A stretch of DNA of 64,000 nucleotides from a virus. Made by a program: the position numbers and the translations under genes. The DNA is taken from positions 24,152 through 88,151 of IMG/VR virus record IMGVR_UViG_3300035698_012970; one strand, written 5' to 3'. Positions 16,587 to 25,192 of this stretch are shown one piece after another (within the stretch, counting starts at the first letter, position 1; each line of letters begins with the position of its first letter). Below the pieces are notes generated by a model, which was not told the DNA's origin, searched no databases, and saw nothing but the letters and a program-made list of their open reading frames with translations.

Positions 16587-17695
16587 TATGGGTAATCAAA
16601 AGTTATAGCAAATTCCATATCAAGGAAATCTTTGATATCCTTAACGAATTCAGTTTCTGTTTTGGGTCTATAAACTACACCATTTTTAGTGTAAGCCCAA
16701 TTATCTCTAACAAGATCTAAACATGTTATAACAATTGTTCTTCTCTTTGCATTTCTAATATAAGGATCTTTATTTACAGCGTGTTTTAATAAATCAAGAT
16801 CCAACATAGTTCTTCTGAACTCGCCTTGAAATTTATTACGTATATTTGTTTCGTATGGATTTTTCTTTATATCATATTTAATATGTTCATTTGTCATTGG
16901 TCCATTACCATGACGAGTTTGATACGCTCTTGTAACAAGATATAAATTAACATCACTATCATCACCTTCTAATATTTCAAGAACGTTAGTCATGCCAACG
17001 TTAGATCTAGTAACATGTGGAAAAAATCCATAATGTTGATCAAGTAATAATCCTTGTGAACTTTCAAAAATTAAGTTATTATATTCTTTATGAACATTAT
17101 CTCTAATTTCTATATAAGGACTATCTAACATTTCCTGTACTGCATTCAAGAACATAGTTACTCGATTATCCCTCATGTGAGGTGGCATATTATTATCTAT
17201 GTAATAATATTCCCTAAATAGTTTTATTTTAGTTTCAAGGACATCCCTATTTAATAAATCTCCTGCAGTCAACGAGAAGAATTTTTCTTCTCGTTCAAAT
17301 GTATTACCAACTCCTGTTCCGCATGTTCCATGTTTGGAATTCTCATAATCTATTACCTTATCTAATGGTAAAGTAACAGGAGCATCCGGGCTGATGTATA
17401 ACATAGGTTTAACCCCTTTTTCTAAGAGTAGATGTAGTTCCCTTATAAGACCCATTGGATCTACAGTACAATACTTAGTCCAATAAGTTGGGAGTCCTTG
17501 AAAACTACCAGAACCGAAGTTAGAAAAGATATGATATTCTTCTCCGTCTCTTACTCCGTGCCCAGCTTGTTGTCCCCCAGAGAATCTAATTACAATAGTA
17601 GATCCTTTATAAGCTGCAAGTGCGAGGGCATTGACAGTTCTGCCTTTGCCCTCGTCTCCAAATATTAACCCAATTACAACATCCCTTGTTCTCAT
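16586..17695 (-). CDS. purA: Adenylosuccinate synthetase-like enzyme (short form)
   Basis: 369 residues, against about 430 in bacteria. Recognisable motifs: 'FGDEGKGR' (P-loop-like, with catalytic Asp), 'SGGQQAGHG' (catalytic His), 'HGTCGTGVGN', 'FESSQGLLLDQHYGF', 'VTRAYQTRHGNGP'. PurA condenses IMP and aspartate with GTP on the way to AMP. The retained Asp in GDEGKG argues against PurZ, the diaminopurine-pathway variant in which this position is changed. It follows the first vWA gene without a gap. A phage role in purine supply is likely. Confidence 0.88.
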   Translation of the reverse strand: MRTRDVVIGLIFGDEGKGRTVNALALAAYKGSTIVIRFSGGQQAGHGVRDGEEYHIFSNFGSGSFQGLPTYWTKYCTVDPMGLIRELHLLLEKGVKPMLYISPDAPVTLPLDKVIDYENSKHGTCGTGVGNTFEREEKFFSLTAGDLLNRDVLETKIKLFREYYYIDNNMPPHMRDNRVTMFLNAVQEMLDSPYIEIRDNVHKEYNNLIFESSQGLLLDQHYGFFPHVTRSNVGMTNVLEILEGDDSDVNLYLVTRAYQTRHGNGPMTNEHIKYDIKKNPYETNIRNKFQGEFRRTMLDLDLLKHAVNKDPYIRNAKRRTIVITCLDLVRDNWAYTKNGVVYRPKTETEFVKDIKDFLDMEFAITFDYP

Positions 17696-18595
17696 CTAAA
17701 GCATTGTTGGTGCATCAGTAGGAATAACATCAGTATTAGTATCAAGAACCTCTTCTTGCGGTTCAGTATTTATCGTTGTTGATTCGGGTGCATTAGATGC
17801 TCCTTTAGCAACAATTGTTGAGATTATACCAGATACTTCGGTATGAGATTGTGCAACAATTAGGTTGTCTCCTAAAACTTGTTTCCAACCATTCGAAGTA
17901 GTCTCATTTTTCCCTTGCCAGGTTTCTCCTATGTGAATATGATAAACATCATATTTCTTCATTGCCATTGCTAGCAAACTATCAGCAGTTTCGTCTGAGT
18001 ATTGACCTTCTTCGCCCATAAGTTCTTTTTGAGTCGAAGCAGGTAAAGTCTCTAAGTTTGGCTCATCACCAATTGTAAATAAGAAACCTTTTTTACCTCT
18101 CTTGTCAGCTGCATCATGCTCAGTGTATCGAGCAGCAAAGAACCAAGCAAGTAAATAACTTTCTCCTCCGTTTGCGCCTCCACCTTTTTCAAGGTATGTG
18201 TGTGTTAACCATTTATCCATAAGCTCATCGCTTGATTCAAATTGACCAACCTGAAGCGGTGCATTGTCAGTTTCATGATCTCCAATTCCAACAAAAAGAA
18301 TTTGCGGATCAGGAATTCCAGCTTTTATAACTGAGTCGACAATATGTGGTAGTCCATTTTTTACCAATTGCCCTGGTACAGCTCCCATAGAACCTGTTAG
18401 GTCAAGATTGATAATAATAGGTACAGAATTTGGATGCTCCTTTGAATCTCTCGATTCTCTAAGTGCTATCCCAAGTGGACGCATGTCCTTGTGTATTTCA
18501 CGTTGTGAAAACGTTTTGTGAATCGGTTGATCGTAATAACCAGCGCTCTTAGCTCTGACTGTACGACTCGTGCTATCATATCCTCCGTGTCCCAT
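17696..18595 (-). CDS. vWA-like protein with MIDAS (299 aa)
   Basis: 'INLDLTGSMG' near residue 65 is a DxTxS metal-ion-dependent adhesion site at the start of a von Willebrand A fold; 'FLFTIGDEPN' gives the later Asp. The C-terminal 40 residues are low-complexity and acidic. It sits 2 nt after a coiled-coil gene and abuts the purA-like gene. Function unknown; vWA proteins typically organise protein complexes. Confidence 0.75.
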   Translation of the reverse strand: MGHGGYDSTSRTVRAKSAGYYDQPIHKTFSQREIHKDMRPLGIALRESRDSKEHPNSVPIIINLDLTGSMGAVPGQLVKNGLPHIVDSVIKAGIPDPQILFVGIGDHETDNAPLQVGQFESSDELMDKWLTHTYLEKGGGANGGESYLLAWFFAARYTEHDAADKRGKKGFLFTIGDEPNLETLPASTQKELMGEEGQYSDETADSLLAMAMKKYDVYHIHIGETWQGKNETTSNGWKQVLGDNLIVAQSHTEVSGIISTIVAKGASNAPESTTINTEPQEEVLDTNTDVIPTDAPTML

Positions 18596-18597
18596 AA

Positions 18598-18966
18598 TTA
18601 TGCAGTTGCTGTTTCTGCTACTTCTTCAAACAAATGTTCGAATCTTTCTTTAGCAACATCTAATCTGATTCTTTCGTTGCGAATCTTAACTGCAACTTCT
18701 AAATCTTTTCCGATATAATCATCAGCATTGAAATCACTTGCTAACGTAAGCGATTGAGCGTTAGTCGGAGATAAATCTAGCATGTTTTCCAACTCTCTTT
18801 CCATTTCGACGATCTTTAATTCAAGATCTTCAACTTTTCTGCGATACTTAAGTTCCGCAGTAGTAACGATAGCCATTGCTCTATCGTCTCTGATTTGCTT
18901 ATTGTTTCTCTTCAGAGAAGCTATAAACGCACCATTCTTTGCATTGTTTAGTTTTGTTGTTTCCAT
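18598..18966 (-). CDS. Coiled-coil protein (122 aa)
   Basis: Residues about 40-65 (RKVEDLELKIVEMERELENM) and the C-terminal half form charged helices typical of a coiled coil. Immediately upstream of the first vWA gene, hence a probable partner. Confidence 0.7.
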   Translation of the reverse strand: METTKLNNAKNGAFIASLKRNNKQIRDDRAMAIVTTAELKYRRKVEDLELKIVEMERELENMLDLSPTNAQSLTLASDFNADDYIGKDLEVAVKIRNERIRLDVAKERFEHLFEEVAETATA

Positions 18967-19027
18967 TTTTAAATTTTTAATGGTTAATATTAATATTTTG
19001 CCTCATAGAGGCATCTTTATTTACTAA

Positions 19028-19204
19028 TTAAAATATAAATATACTTGCAATCACAGCAATCTGTCCAATTATAAGTGACCATATTTGAATGCGCCAGACT
19101 AAACGATAATCCTTAAAATCTCCATCACTCCATTCACTAGCTGGTTCCCTGTCCATATGCCAAATCCCTAGAAGTGGAACATATCTCAATTTACTTTTTT
19201 TCAT
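19028..19204 (-). CDS. Small C-tail-anchored membrane protein (58 aa)
   Basis: ATG 19204 to TAA 19028. Polar first 36 residues with several Trp, then one membrane helix (WSLIIGQIAVIASIFIF) at the very C-terminus. Fills the gap between two genes exactly. Confidence 0.6.
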   Translation of the reverse strand: MKKSKLRYVPLLGIWHMDREPASEWSDGDFKDYRLVWRIQIWSLIIGQIAVIASIFIF

Positions 19205-19206
19205 AG

Positions 19207-19773
19207 TTATTCTTTTGGTATAAAATTATATCTAAAATAAGGTTTATCGTAATAACATCTAGTCGCTACTATACCTTTTTCGTTTATTTCTTTAACCATA
19301 TCATATGTTAATTTACTTCTTACCTGTAAACCTAGTGTTCTATTATTCCCGTAATACATACTGACCTTATCATCACCCTCAGATATCAATTCATGCGCTG
19401 GAGGTTGATCTGTACCGCCAACTAAGCATTTTCTATTAATACACCAAATGCATACAGATGGGTTTACCGTAGTTGTAATTTTCCCTGGATCCACACCAAA
19501 ATCATGATATCTTTTTAGTAACTCATTTTCTGGTTCATATTTGGGTTCCATATAACCTATTGACCCACATCCTTTAATAGATGGACTTCCTTTAATAGAT
19601 GGGCTACCTTTTACAATTGGTTCATTAATATATTTTGGTTTATGGTTTTGATAGTGTGTAAAATCCTTTTTAGTTGGAGCTTTATTAACAAAAATAATGA
19701 TTGCAACAAAGATCCCACACATTAAACATGTCCATATAGGATACTCCAATAAAAATTGTATAACATCAGACAT
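19207..19773 (-). CDS. Single-pass membrane protein with GSPSIK repeats (188 aa)
   Basis: One membrane segment (about 9-29), then a repeat 'KGSPSIKGSPSIKGCGSI' and a Cys-containing domain (CIWCINRKC). Probably membrane-anchored with a metal- or disulfide-stabilised domain. Unknown function. Confidence 0.7.
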   Translation of the reverse strand: MSDVIQFLLEYPIWTCLMCGIFVAIIIFVNKAPTKKDFTHYQNHKPKYINEPIVKGSPSIKGSPSIKGCGSIGYMEPKYEPENELLKRYHDFGVDPGKITTTVNPSVCIWCINRKCLVGGTDQPPAHELISEGDDKVSMYYGNNRTLGLQVRSKLTYDMVKEINEKGIVATRCYYDKPYFRYNFIPKE

Positions 19774-19820
19774 ATTATTTTAATTTTACATTCTATATTA
19801 ATACTCGGTTTAGTTTCATA

Positions 19821-20513
19821 TTACTTCTGGTCTGATTCTTTTCTTTGAACCTCATTAAAGTTTAAACTACTATCAAGCTCATCTGTGTTAACTTTACCCT
19901 TACTCTTACTTGCACTAAGTTTAGACGATCTGTAACTCTTTATATTTTTACTTGTTGAGCCAAATGATGCACTAACTCCTCTTGTATTAGCACCATAAGT
20001 CATCGAATTTTGTGAATTAATACCCATACTTCCACCAGTGGTAACTGCATCTTGGTTTGCTCCAAGGAATAAGAATTTCCATCCTTTCTTTTCCATTTCA
20101 GGGATAATTTTTTTGATTGCCTCTCCTGTGTATTCCCGACTTGCATTCTCACATCCATCAGTGATAATAACACAAACAACATCACGATCTGTTTCAAGTT
20201 CGTTGATAGTTTTTCCAATCGCATCATACATCGCAGTCATTCCCCTTGGTACAAAAGTCTCTCTGTAAACAAGATCCTGTACTTCGTTCATTGGAACTGA
20301 TTTGTAATCCATTTGATATTTAGTATCAAATTGTACTAAGGTAAGGAATGCCTCCCCATCAGAGTTTCTCTGTTCATTTAAGAACTCATTAAATCCATCA
20401 ACTGTTACTTGACCAATGGTGGACATAGATCCTGAACGATCTAAGATAATGATAACTTCTGTTTCAACTAATTTTTCTTTAGTTAATTTTTCTTCTTTTT
20501 CTGGTATAATCAT
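19821..20513 (-). CDS. vWA domain protein with classic MIDAS (230 aa)
   Basis: 'IILDRSGSMS' (DxSxS, residues about 22-31), 'RGMTAMYDAIG' (Thr) and 'VCVIITDGCEN' (Asp) complete the metal site of a von Willebrand A fold; the last 60 residues are Ser/Lys-rich and disordered. Second vWA protein within 3 kb; both may belong to one system. TerY-like vWA proteins have this layout. Confidence 0.85.
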   Translation of the reverse strand: MIIPEKEEKLTKEKLVETEVIIILDRSGSMSTIGQVTVDGFNEFLNEQRNSDGEAFLTLVQFDTKYQMDYKSVPMNEVQDLVYRETFVPRGMTAMYDAIGKTINELETDRDVVCVIITDGCENASREYTGEAIKKIIPEMEKKGWKFLFLGANQDAVTTGGSMGINSQNSMTYGANTRGVSASFGSTSKNIKSYRSSKLSASKSKGKVNTDELDSSLNFNEVQRKESDQK

Positions 20514-20528
20514 AATTTCTATTTTGGT

Positions 20529-20906
20529 TTAATTTTTTCCTTTTAGTACCCAGTAATCAGGGCCACTTCTGTTTGGACCATCAAGTCCGTCATCAAAATG
20601 CGTTTCTACTACCCAACCAGCTTTAATATATCTTTTTTCTAACTCTTTTTGCATTATAGCTAACCTTGCTGATTTGTGTTTTTGTATTCCGGTTTCGCCT
20701 GGCAAATCATATTGAAAAGTTGCGTAACCTAATTCAATACTAACTTCATTAAAGTAACCAGTACCGAAATTACTTTTAATCTTTTCATCAATAAAATCTT
20801 CTCTCGACTTAATTAAAGCTAATTCTTCTTCGTTCAAAGGATCAGTTTCGATCTTTTTCTTGAGTTTTTTGTATCCTATAGCCATATCTTCATATTTTAC
20901 TGCCAT
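20529..20906 (-). CDS. Hypothetical protein (125 aa)
   Basis: N-terminal helical part (KKLKKKIETDPLNEEELALI) and C-terminal 'FDDGLDGPNRSGPDYWVLKG'. Soluble. 15 nt upstream of the vWA gene start, probably co-transcribed. No family recognised. Confidence 0.65.
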   Translation of the reverse strand: MAVKYEDMAIGYKKLKKKIETDPLNEEELALIKSREDFIDEKIKSNFGTGYFNEVSIELGYATFQYDLPGETGIQKHKSARLAIMQKELEKRYIKAGWVVETHFDDGLDGPNRSGPDYWVLKGKN

Positions 20907-20945
20907 GATTATTTTATATCATAAAAAGTATCTTTGTTTCGCTGA

Positions 20946-21140
20946 TTAACTAATTCTAAACTCTTTAAATTTTACTAAACTAGTACATCCGCCAACTGAT
21001 GTTGCCCATTCAGGAGCATCCCATGCTTTCTCGTCATCTTCATCGAGTTCACACCATTCATTCCACTCCTTTTGTTTCTCTAACGGTACTACATACCAAT
21101 GGCTCGATTGATCCTGTGATAAATAATATTCTTTACTCAT
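20946..21140 (-). CDS. Hypothetical protein (64 aa)
   Basis: Start taken at ATG 21140 (MSKEYYLSQDQSSHWYVVP), which overlaps the preceding stop by 8 nt; a longer alternative start at 21158 exists. The sequence 'SHWYVVPLEKQKEWNEW' is a common opening of small phage proteins. Unknown. Confidence 0.65.
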   Translation of the reverse strand: MSKEYYLSQDQSSHWYVVPLEKQKEWNEWCELDEDDEKAWDAPEWATSVGGCTSLVKFKEFRIS

Positions 21141-21546
21141 TTTTAAACACTGGTTCATTTGTTTGTTTACTTAAAAACATTACCTCTCTCATTGGTCTTA
21201 CCCATCCCAGCTTACCTTGTAGTCTGGTTGCATAACATTTATCACAAATTGTGTATGGATTTGTAAAACGCTCAACCTGCTTTAATTTACCATCTTCGCA
21301 ATGTGGGCAATCTTGATCTACCCCATAATCACCATTCTTAATTTTAATATACTGTTCTTCAGTAACATCAACTTCTGTTTGATTAAGATTTTCACAAAAG
21401 GTATCAAAATTTAGAAACGGTTCATCTTCATCTTCTCCGATTATAAATCCATCAGCTCCACCACAGTCTAAATCATATTCCTTTTTAAGAAAATCTATCC
21501 AGTTTTGTTCTGGTATCTTTTCAACTTCTTCTATTGTAATTTTCAT
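21133..21546 (-). CDS. Zinc-ribbon protein (137 aa)
   Basis: 'CPHCEDGKL' and 'CDKCYATR', 20 residues apart, form a C4 zinc ribbon in the C-terminal half; the N-terminal half is acidic. Overlaps both neighbours. Unknown function. Confidence 0.7.
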   Translation of the reverse strand: MKITIEEVEKIPEQNWIDFLKKEYDLDCGGADGFIIGEDEDEPFLNFDTFCENLNQTEVDVTEEQYIKIKNGDYGVDQDCPHCEDGKLKQVERFTNPYTICDKCYATRLQGKLGWVRPMREVMFLSKQTNEPVFKNE

Positions 21547-21802
21547 CTAATGCTTTAATTAATGTTTCTAATTTTTCTTCTGTCATATAGCCATCATAAT
21601 CGTAATTATGTAAACAAATAAGATCATCGCAATCCTTTGGACTGTTTGGATTCATCTGACAAATCCATAGCGTTTCATTTGGTGTACCAACACAACCAGC
21701 ACTCAAATGTCTATCTCTACCGATTTGATATAATAGCGCATCTCCTACTGTAAAATGTCCAATTGGTTCGAATCCTAATCTTATGTAATCGTCTCTAATC
21801 AT
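21521..21802 (-). CDS. Hypothetical protein (93 aa)
   Basis: Start placed at ATG 21802 (MIRDDYIRLGFEPIG); the longer version begins with TTG. 'HLSAGCVGTPNETLWICQMN' suggests a small beta-rich domain. Unknown. Confidence 0.6.
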   Translation of the reverse strand: MIRDDYIRLGFEPIGHFTVGDALLYQIGRDRHLSAGCVGTPNETLWICQMNPNSPKDCDDLICLHNYDYDGYMTEEKLETLIKALDENYNRRS

Positions 21803-21835
21803 ATTAAATATCGTCAAATTTTGTTGGTGTAGGAC

Positions 21836-22309
21836 CTACTGTTTCCATGATTTTAATATTTCTTCTCTTAGATTATCAATAAAATCTTTTCTCTGTTTCA
21901 ATAAATGTTTATCATATTCATTAGCTAAATACCTATCAAATGCCCATTGAATTTTATCTTTGATTTCAGTAAGAAATTTTTTCGGTAAAATCAATTCAGC
22001 TGAAAATCTTACGCCCTTTCTATGCCCATCAAAATTATCACCTTCATGAATTACAACATTACAATATAATAACTTATCTTGAATATGAAAATATAAATCT
22101 ACGCATCCATCATAAGTACTCCACGTATTAAGTTCTGATAAATTCAATGGATAGTACTCAGGATGTTCATTTTTCCAACGATCATTCCATTCCTTTTTAA
22201 CTATCTTAACTGAACCGAAATTCTTAACGATAGCACAAACATCACTCCAACGAGAACTGTTAACGCCATCTACTAATTTTAGTAATTTATACAATTCCTT
22301 TGCTTCCAT
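21836..22309 (-). CDS. Hypothetical protein (157 aa)
   Basis: Soluble, with 'FGSVKIVKKEWNDRWKNEHP' and a helical C-terminus rich in Lys/Arg. No family recognised. Followed by a 33-nt gap to the next start. Confidence 0.65.
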   Translation of the reverse strand: MEAKELYKLLKLVDGVNSSRWSDVCAIVKNFGSVKIVKKEWNDRWKNEHPEYYPLNLSELNTWSTYDGCVDLYFHIQDKLLYCNVVIHEGDNFDGHRKGVRFSAELILPKKFLTEIKDKIQWAFDRYLANEYDKHLLKQRKDFIDNLREEILKSWKQ

Positions 22310-22311
22310 AT

Positions 22312-22548
22312 TTATTTTTTAATATAATCCTTAAAAATCAATACCCATTCTTTATAATATACTGTTTTTGTTACGTCAAAAAATATACTAAGAGGTTCTT
22401 CTTTTTCAACGTTTTGGTATTCGTAGACTTTTTCATATCTTTCCCACCAGACTCTGTGTTTATCATCTAACCTTACTGGGAATAATGCAAACCTGATTAC
22501 AGTTTTTTTATCTCCAATCTTAGTTTTTTCTTTTTTATTCCATCTCAT
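22312..22548 (-). CDS. Hypothetical protein (78 aa)
   Basis: Start placed at ATG 22548 (MRWNKKEKTKIGDKK) rather than the TTG three codons earlier; it overlaps the upstream TAA by a few bases less that way. Basic, aromatic-rich. Unknown. Confidence 0.6.
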   Translation of the reverse strand: MRWNKKEKTKIGDKKTVIRFALFPVRLDDKHRVWWERYEKVYEYQNVEKEEPLSIFFDVTKTVYYKEWVLIFKDYIKK

Positions 22549-22549
22549 A

Positions 22550-22861
22550 TTAATCAAATATTGGATCCTGGTGAAATGGTGATTTATAATCTCCTTTTTT
22601 AGCTTTCTTAATCTTTAATTCTTCTGGTAGAAAATCACCAAATTCTCTAACCATGTTTGTTTTAGCGAGAATGTGATACTTCTCTTTTAAATCAAAACCC
22701 TTTGTTAGGATATTCCAAGAAGTACCTTTAGTCATACCCTTATTAACTGAGCTTATTTTTCCCCAGTCCTTAATACCAACCTTAGCTGCTCCAAACATAA
22801 AAGCTATTTGTTCATTGGTTATGGTCTCTGCTATTTTTCTTGCGTCTTTTCTATTCATCAT
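22550..22861 (-). CDS. Hypothetical protein (103 aa)
   Basis: Begins MMNRKDARKIAETITNEQIA, helical, followed by 'GKISSVNKGMTKGTSWN'. Its ATG overlaps the TGA of the class II aldolase gene (ATGA), so translation is coupled. Confidence 0.65.
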   Translation of the reverse strand: MMNRKDARKIAETITNEQIAFMFGAAKVGIKDWGKISSVNKGMTKGTSWNILTKGFDLKEKYHILAKTNMVREFGDFLPEELKIKKAKKGDYKSPFHQDPIFD

Positions 22862-24369
22862 ACAACTTTTGCGATTTCTTTATATCTAAACTTATAATTT
22901 TTTATCATAAACTTAAGCATTTCCAAACTTGAAGCACAGATTATAAATCCATGATTTTTGAGGTTCATAGCAAAACCACTAGTATGTAGGTAATTTCTAT
23001 CTTTAAACTCCCCTATGATAGCGTTATATTCCCTCATATCACCGCATGGATAGTAATCTTTCGTCGTAGGAGTATGAGAAAGATTAGCATGTCCGTGGAT
23101 CATATAATTGATTTTTGGGAAATGCTCATATAACGCTACTTGAATTGGTGTGTCAACAGATGGTTTCTTATCTCCATAATAACCAATTTTATCACCATCT
23201 TTTGTTACACAAACAAAGTCATCTGCTCCCAAATATTCTTTTGGTGCATTTCTTTTTGAAACCCAAATACCCCCTTGTTTTCCTCTTGCAGTAGGAAACA
23301 TTTTTTTACATCGGGTTGATGCATTACCAAAATATCTTCCACCTCTTTCGTTCTCGACTTTTTTAGCAACATTCTTTACAATCTCTGAGAAACTGTTTAA
23401 TGTTTTAGGTGGTTCTATTGGAGCTACGCCACCAAGGTGACTTGATCCTTTACGTATAGATCCTTTAGTCCATCCATAGAATTTAAGGATACTTTTACCC
23501 AATTTATCTATGTCACTAGTAAGTCCCCAACTGTTACCTAAAGCATCAATTAAATTAAATTTATATGGTTTTTGTGTTTTGTCTATTGCAATGACTGCGT
23601 TAGCACCCATTTTGAAGATCCTTGAAACTGCATCACCTAAGGCAGACTCCATTGATTCCATTGAAACCAATCCCTTCTCAGTCACAAGATTTCTTAAAAC
23701 CTTAGTTACTATCATGACTGAGCCTTTAGGTTTCTTTGGATAGATCTTATTAATCGAATTATCAACGTTTGCTCCCCAGATAATTAAATCCTGATCTAAA
23801 TTAGTAGCCAATCTTAATATATCTAGACTTCCGCCATTTACAACATCAGAATTTAACTGTAAACCAAGTTCATTAATTATATTTGATGAATGTGATTTAC
23901 TTAGATCATTATCGAATGTTCCGCCAACAATAATTGGATTTTCTGGTAGTGCATTAAAAACTTCATTACTCAAAGCTTTTTTCAATTCTTTTACTTTAGG
24001 TTTGATTTTCCAAGTATCAATCACTTTTATATTATCTGTCCAAAATTGGATTGCTTGTACCTCTTCCTCTAATCCAAATGCATACATTTTATACCCAATT
24101 TCATGATTAGTTATTATTTTATGTGATACTCTCCAAGCTCTTGGTAACTCTACATAATTAATAGCTAATGCTTGATCCCAAACTTTATACCCAACAAAGA
24201 TAGCTAAGATTGGTCTGCTGATTTCAGAATCATCTTTAATATGTCTAAATAGAATATAGTCACCAAATTTCCATTCAGTATCTACTTCTAGAAAATACTC
24301 AACATTTTCTTTTAATTTTTCATATTTATTAAACCAATGTCGTGCTTGATATATGGCGTCGAATGTCAT
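22858..24369 (-). CDS. Multidomain protein with C-terminal class II aldolase/adducin-like domain
   Basis: 503 residues. Residues about 1-125 form an uncharacterised N-terminal domain. The middle (about 140-300) opens with 'PIIVGGTFDNDLSKSHSSNI' and has Rossmann-like strands (VMIVTKVL, NAVIAIDKT). From about 345 on, 'GGIWVSKRNAPKEYLGADDF', 'PIQVALYEHFPKINYMIHGHAN' (shown as FPKINYMIHGHAN) and 'LKNHGFIICASS' match the class II aldolase/adducin fold with a metal-binding HxH. The substrate is not evident. A three-part fusion of this kind is unusual. Confidence 0.7.
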   Translation of the reverse strand: MTFDAIYQARHWFNKYEKLKENVEYFLEVDTEWKFGDYILFRHIKDDSEISRPILAIFVGYKVWDQALAINYVELPRAWRVSHKIITNHEIGYKMYAFGLEEEVQAIQFWTDNIKVIDTWKIKPKVKELKKALSNEVFNALPENPIIVGGTFDNDLSKSHSSNIINELGLQLNSDVVNGGSLDILRLATNLDQDLIIWGANVDNSINKIYPKKPKGSVMIVTKVLRNLVTEKGLVSMESMESALGDAVSRIFKMGANAVIAIDKTQKPYKFNLIDALGNSWGLTSDIDKLGKSILKFYGWTKGSIRKGSSHLGGVAPIEPPKTLNSFSEIVKNVAKKVENERGGRYFGNASTRCKKMFPTARGKQGGIWVSKRNAPKEYLGADDFVCVTKDGDKIGYYGDKKPSVDTPIQVALYEHFPKINYMIHGHANLSHTPTTKDYYPCGDMREYNAIIGEFKDRNYLHTSGFAMNLKNHGFIICASSLEMLKFMIKNYKFRYKEIAKVV

Positions 24370-24641
24370 TACTTATTCATTTTAGTTCTTACGTAATCGA
24401 CCTTTTCTTCTTCAGTAAGATCTGAGAAAAATTGAACTGCAATTGCCTTTCCTTCAAGTACTAACTTAGCCATTTTTTCACGATCAGATTTACTTGTGTA
24501 TTCAGGATCATAATTAAGAGGCTTTGCAATTTGCCACCCTTCCATTGTAGTACCATCAACCTCAACTGTTATTTGTTCTGAGATGCTCCCATCTTCAGCC
24601 TGTTCTTTTATTAAATTATCAATTAGAATCGCTTTCATCAT
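24369..24641 (-). CDS. Hypothetical protein (90 aa)
   Basis: Shares one base with the aldolase-domain gene downstream (TAATG). Acidic, soluble, 'VEVDGTTMEGWQIAKPLNYD'. Unknown. Confidence 0.65.
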   Translation of the reverse strand: MMKAILIDNLIKEQAEDGSISEQITVEVDGTTMEGWQIAKPLNYDPEYTSKSDREKMAKLVLEGKAIAVQFFSDLTEEEKVDYVRTKMNK

Positions 24642-24653
24642 TTCTTTTATTAA

Positions 24654-25022
24654 TTATTTCAATAAATCTAGTCTACCATTCATAACTTTAGTAAGATTCG
24701 CTTTCTTCCCTGTCCTATGATCTATAACCTCGTTTCTTGGATAGTTATAGGTTTTAATTCTTTTATCACCTTGGATCTGAGATTTTCTTTCGTCGTTAGT
24801 TTCTTCAGCTTTCTTTGTTATTTTTTCCTCTTCTAATCTTTTCTCAATTCTCTCAAGTGCAATATTATAATTTTTAAGTTTACTCCTAGTTTCCTGACAG
24901 GTTTCAGTAAATCCGCTAGGTTTATGAGTGATGGTTACACAGGACTCAGTTTTGTTCTTGTGCTGTCCACCAGGACCACTCCCTTTAGTATAATGAACCT
25001 TTATATCTTTTTTGTTAATCAT
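24654..25022 (-). CDS. GGQ-domain release-factor-like protein
   Basis: 122 residues, essentially only domain 3 of class I release factors. 'GSGPGGQHKNKTESCV' carries the catalytic GGQ (residues 18-20) that triggers peptidyl-tRNA hydrolysis, and the C-terminal 'IKTYNYPRNEVIDHR' matches the RF1/2 segment after it. No codon-recognition domain, so it resembles ribosome-rescue factors (ArfB/ICT1, PrfH type) rather than a stop-codon reader. Overlaps the next gene by 4 nt. Confidence 0.88.
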   Translation of the reverse strand: MINKKDIKVHYTKGSGPGGQHKNKTESCVTITHKPSGFTETCQETRSKLKNYNIALERIEKRLEEEKITKKAEETNDERKSQIQGDKRIKTYNYPRNEVIDHRTGKKANLTKVMNGRLDLLK

Positions 25023-25192
25023 TTTTCTGCCTTTATCATTTCAACATATTTTAATAATCTCTCTATCACCTCAGGTTCTAAAGCTACTACGTGATTCTCA
25101 TGATGATTTACTGCAACATTTATGTTGTAACCATCAAATGATACGTATACTCCATCTCCTAGATGCTGTTGATGTTGATCTTGATCTGCCAT
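25019..25192 (-). CDS. Hypothetical protein (57 aa)
   Basis: Start placed at ATG 25192 (MADQDQHQQHLGDGVYVSFD), sharing one base with the stop of the upstream gene. 'YVSFDGYNINVAVNHHE' resembles a small phage protein type. Coupled to the release-factor-like gene by a 4-nt overlap. Confidence 0.65.
   Translation of the reverse strand: MADQDQHQQHLGDGVYVSFDGYNINVAVNHHENHVVALEPEVIERLLKYVEMIKAEK

Noticed and set aside
16586-17695. PurZ and a 2-aminoadenine (Z) genome
   Set aside because: The catalytic Asp of GDEGKG is retained, whereas PurZ changes it, and no MazZ or DatZ-type gene is visible.
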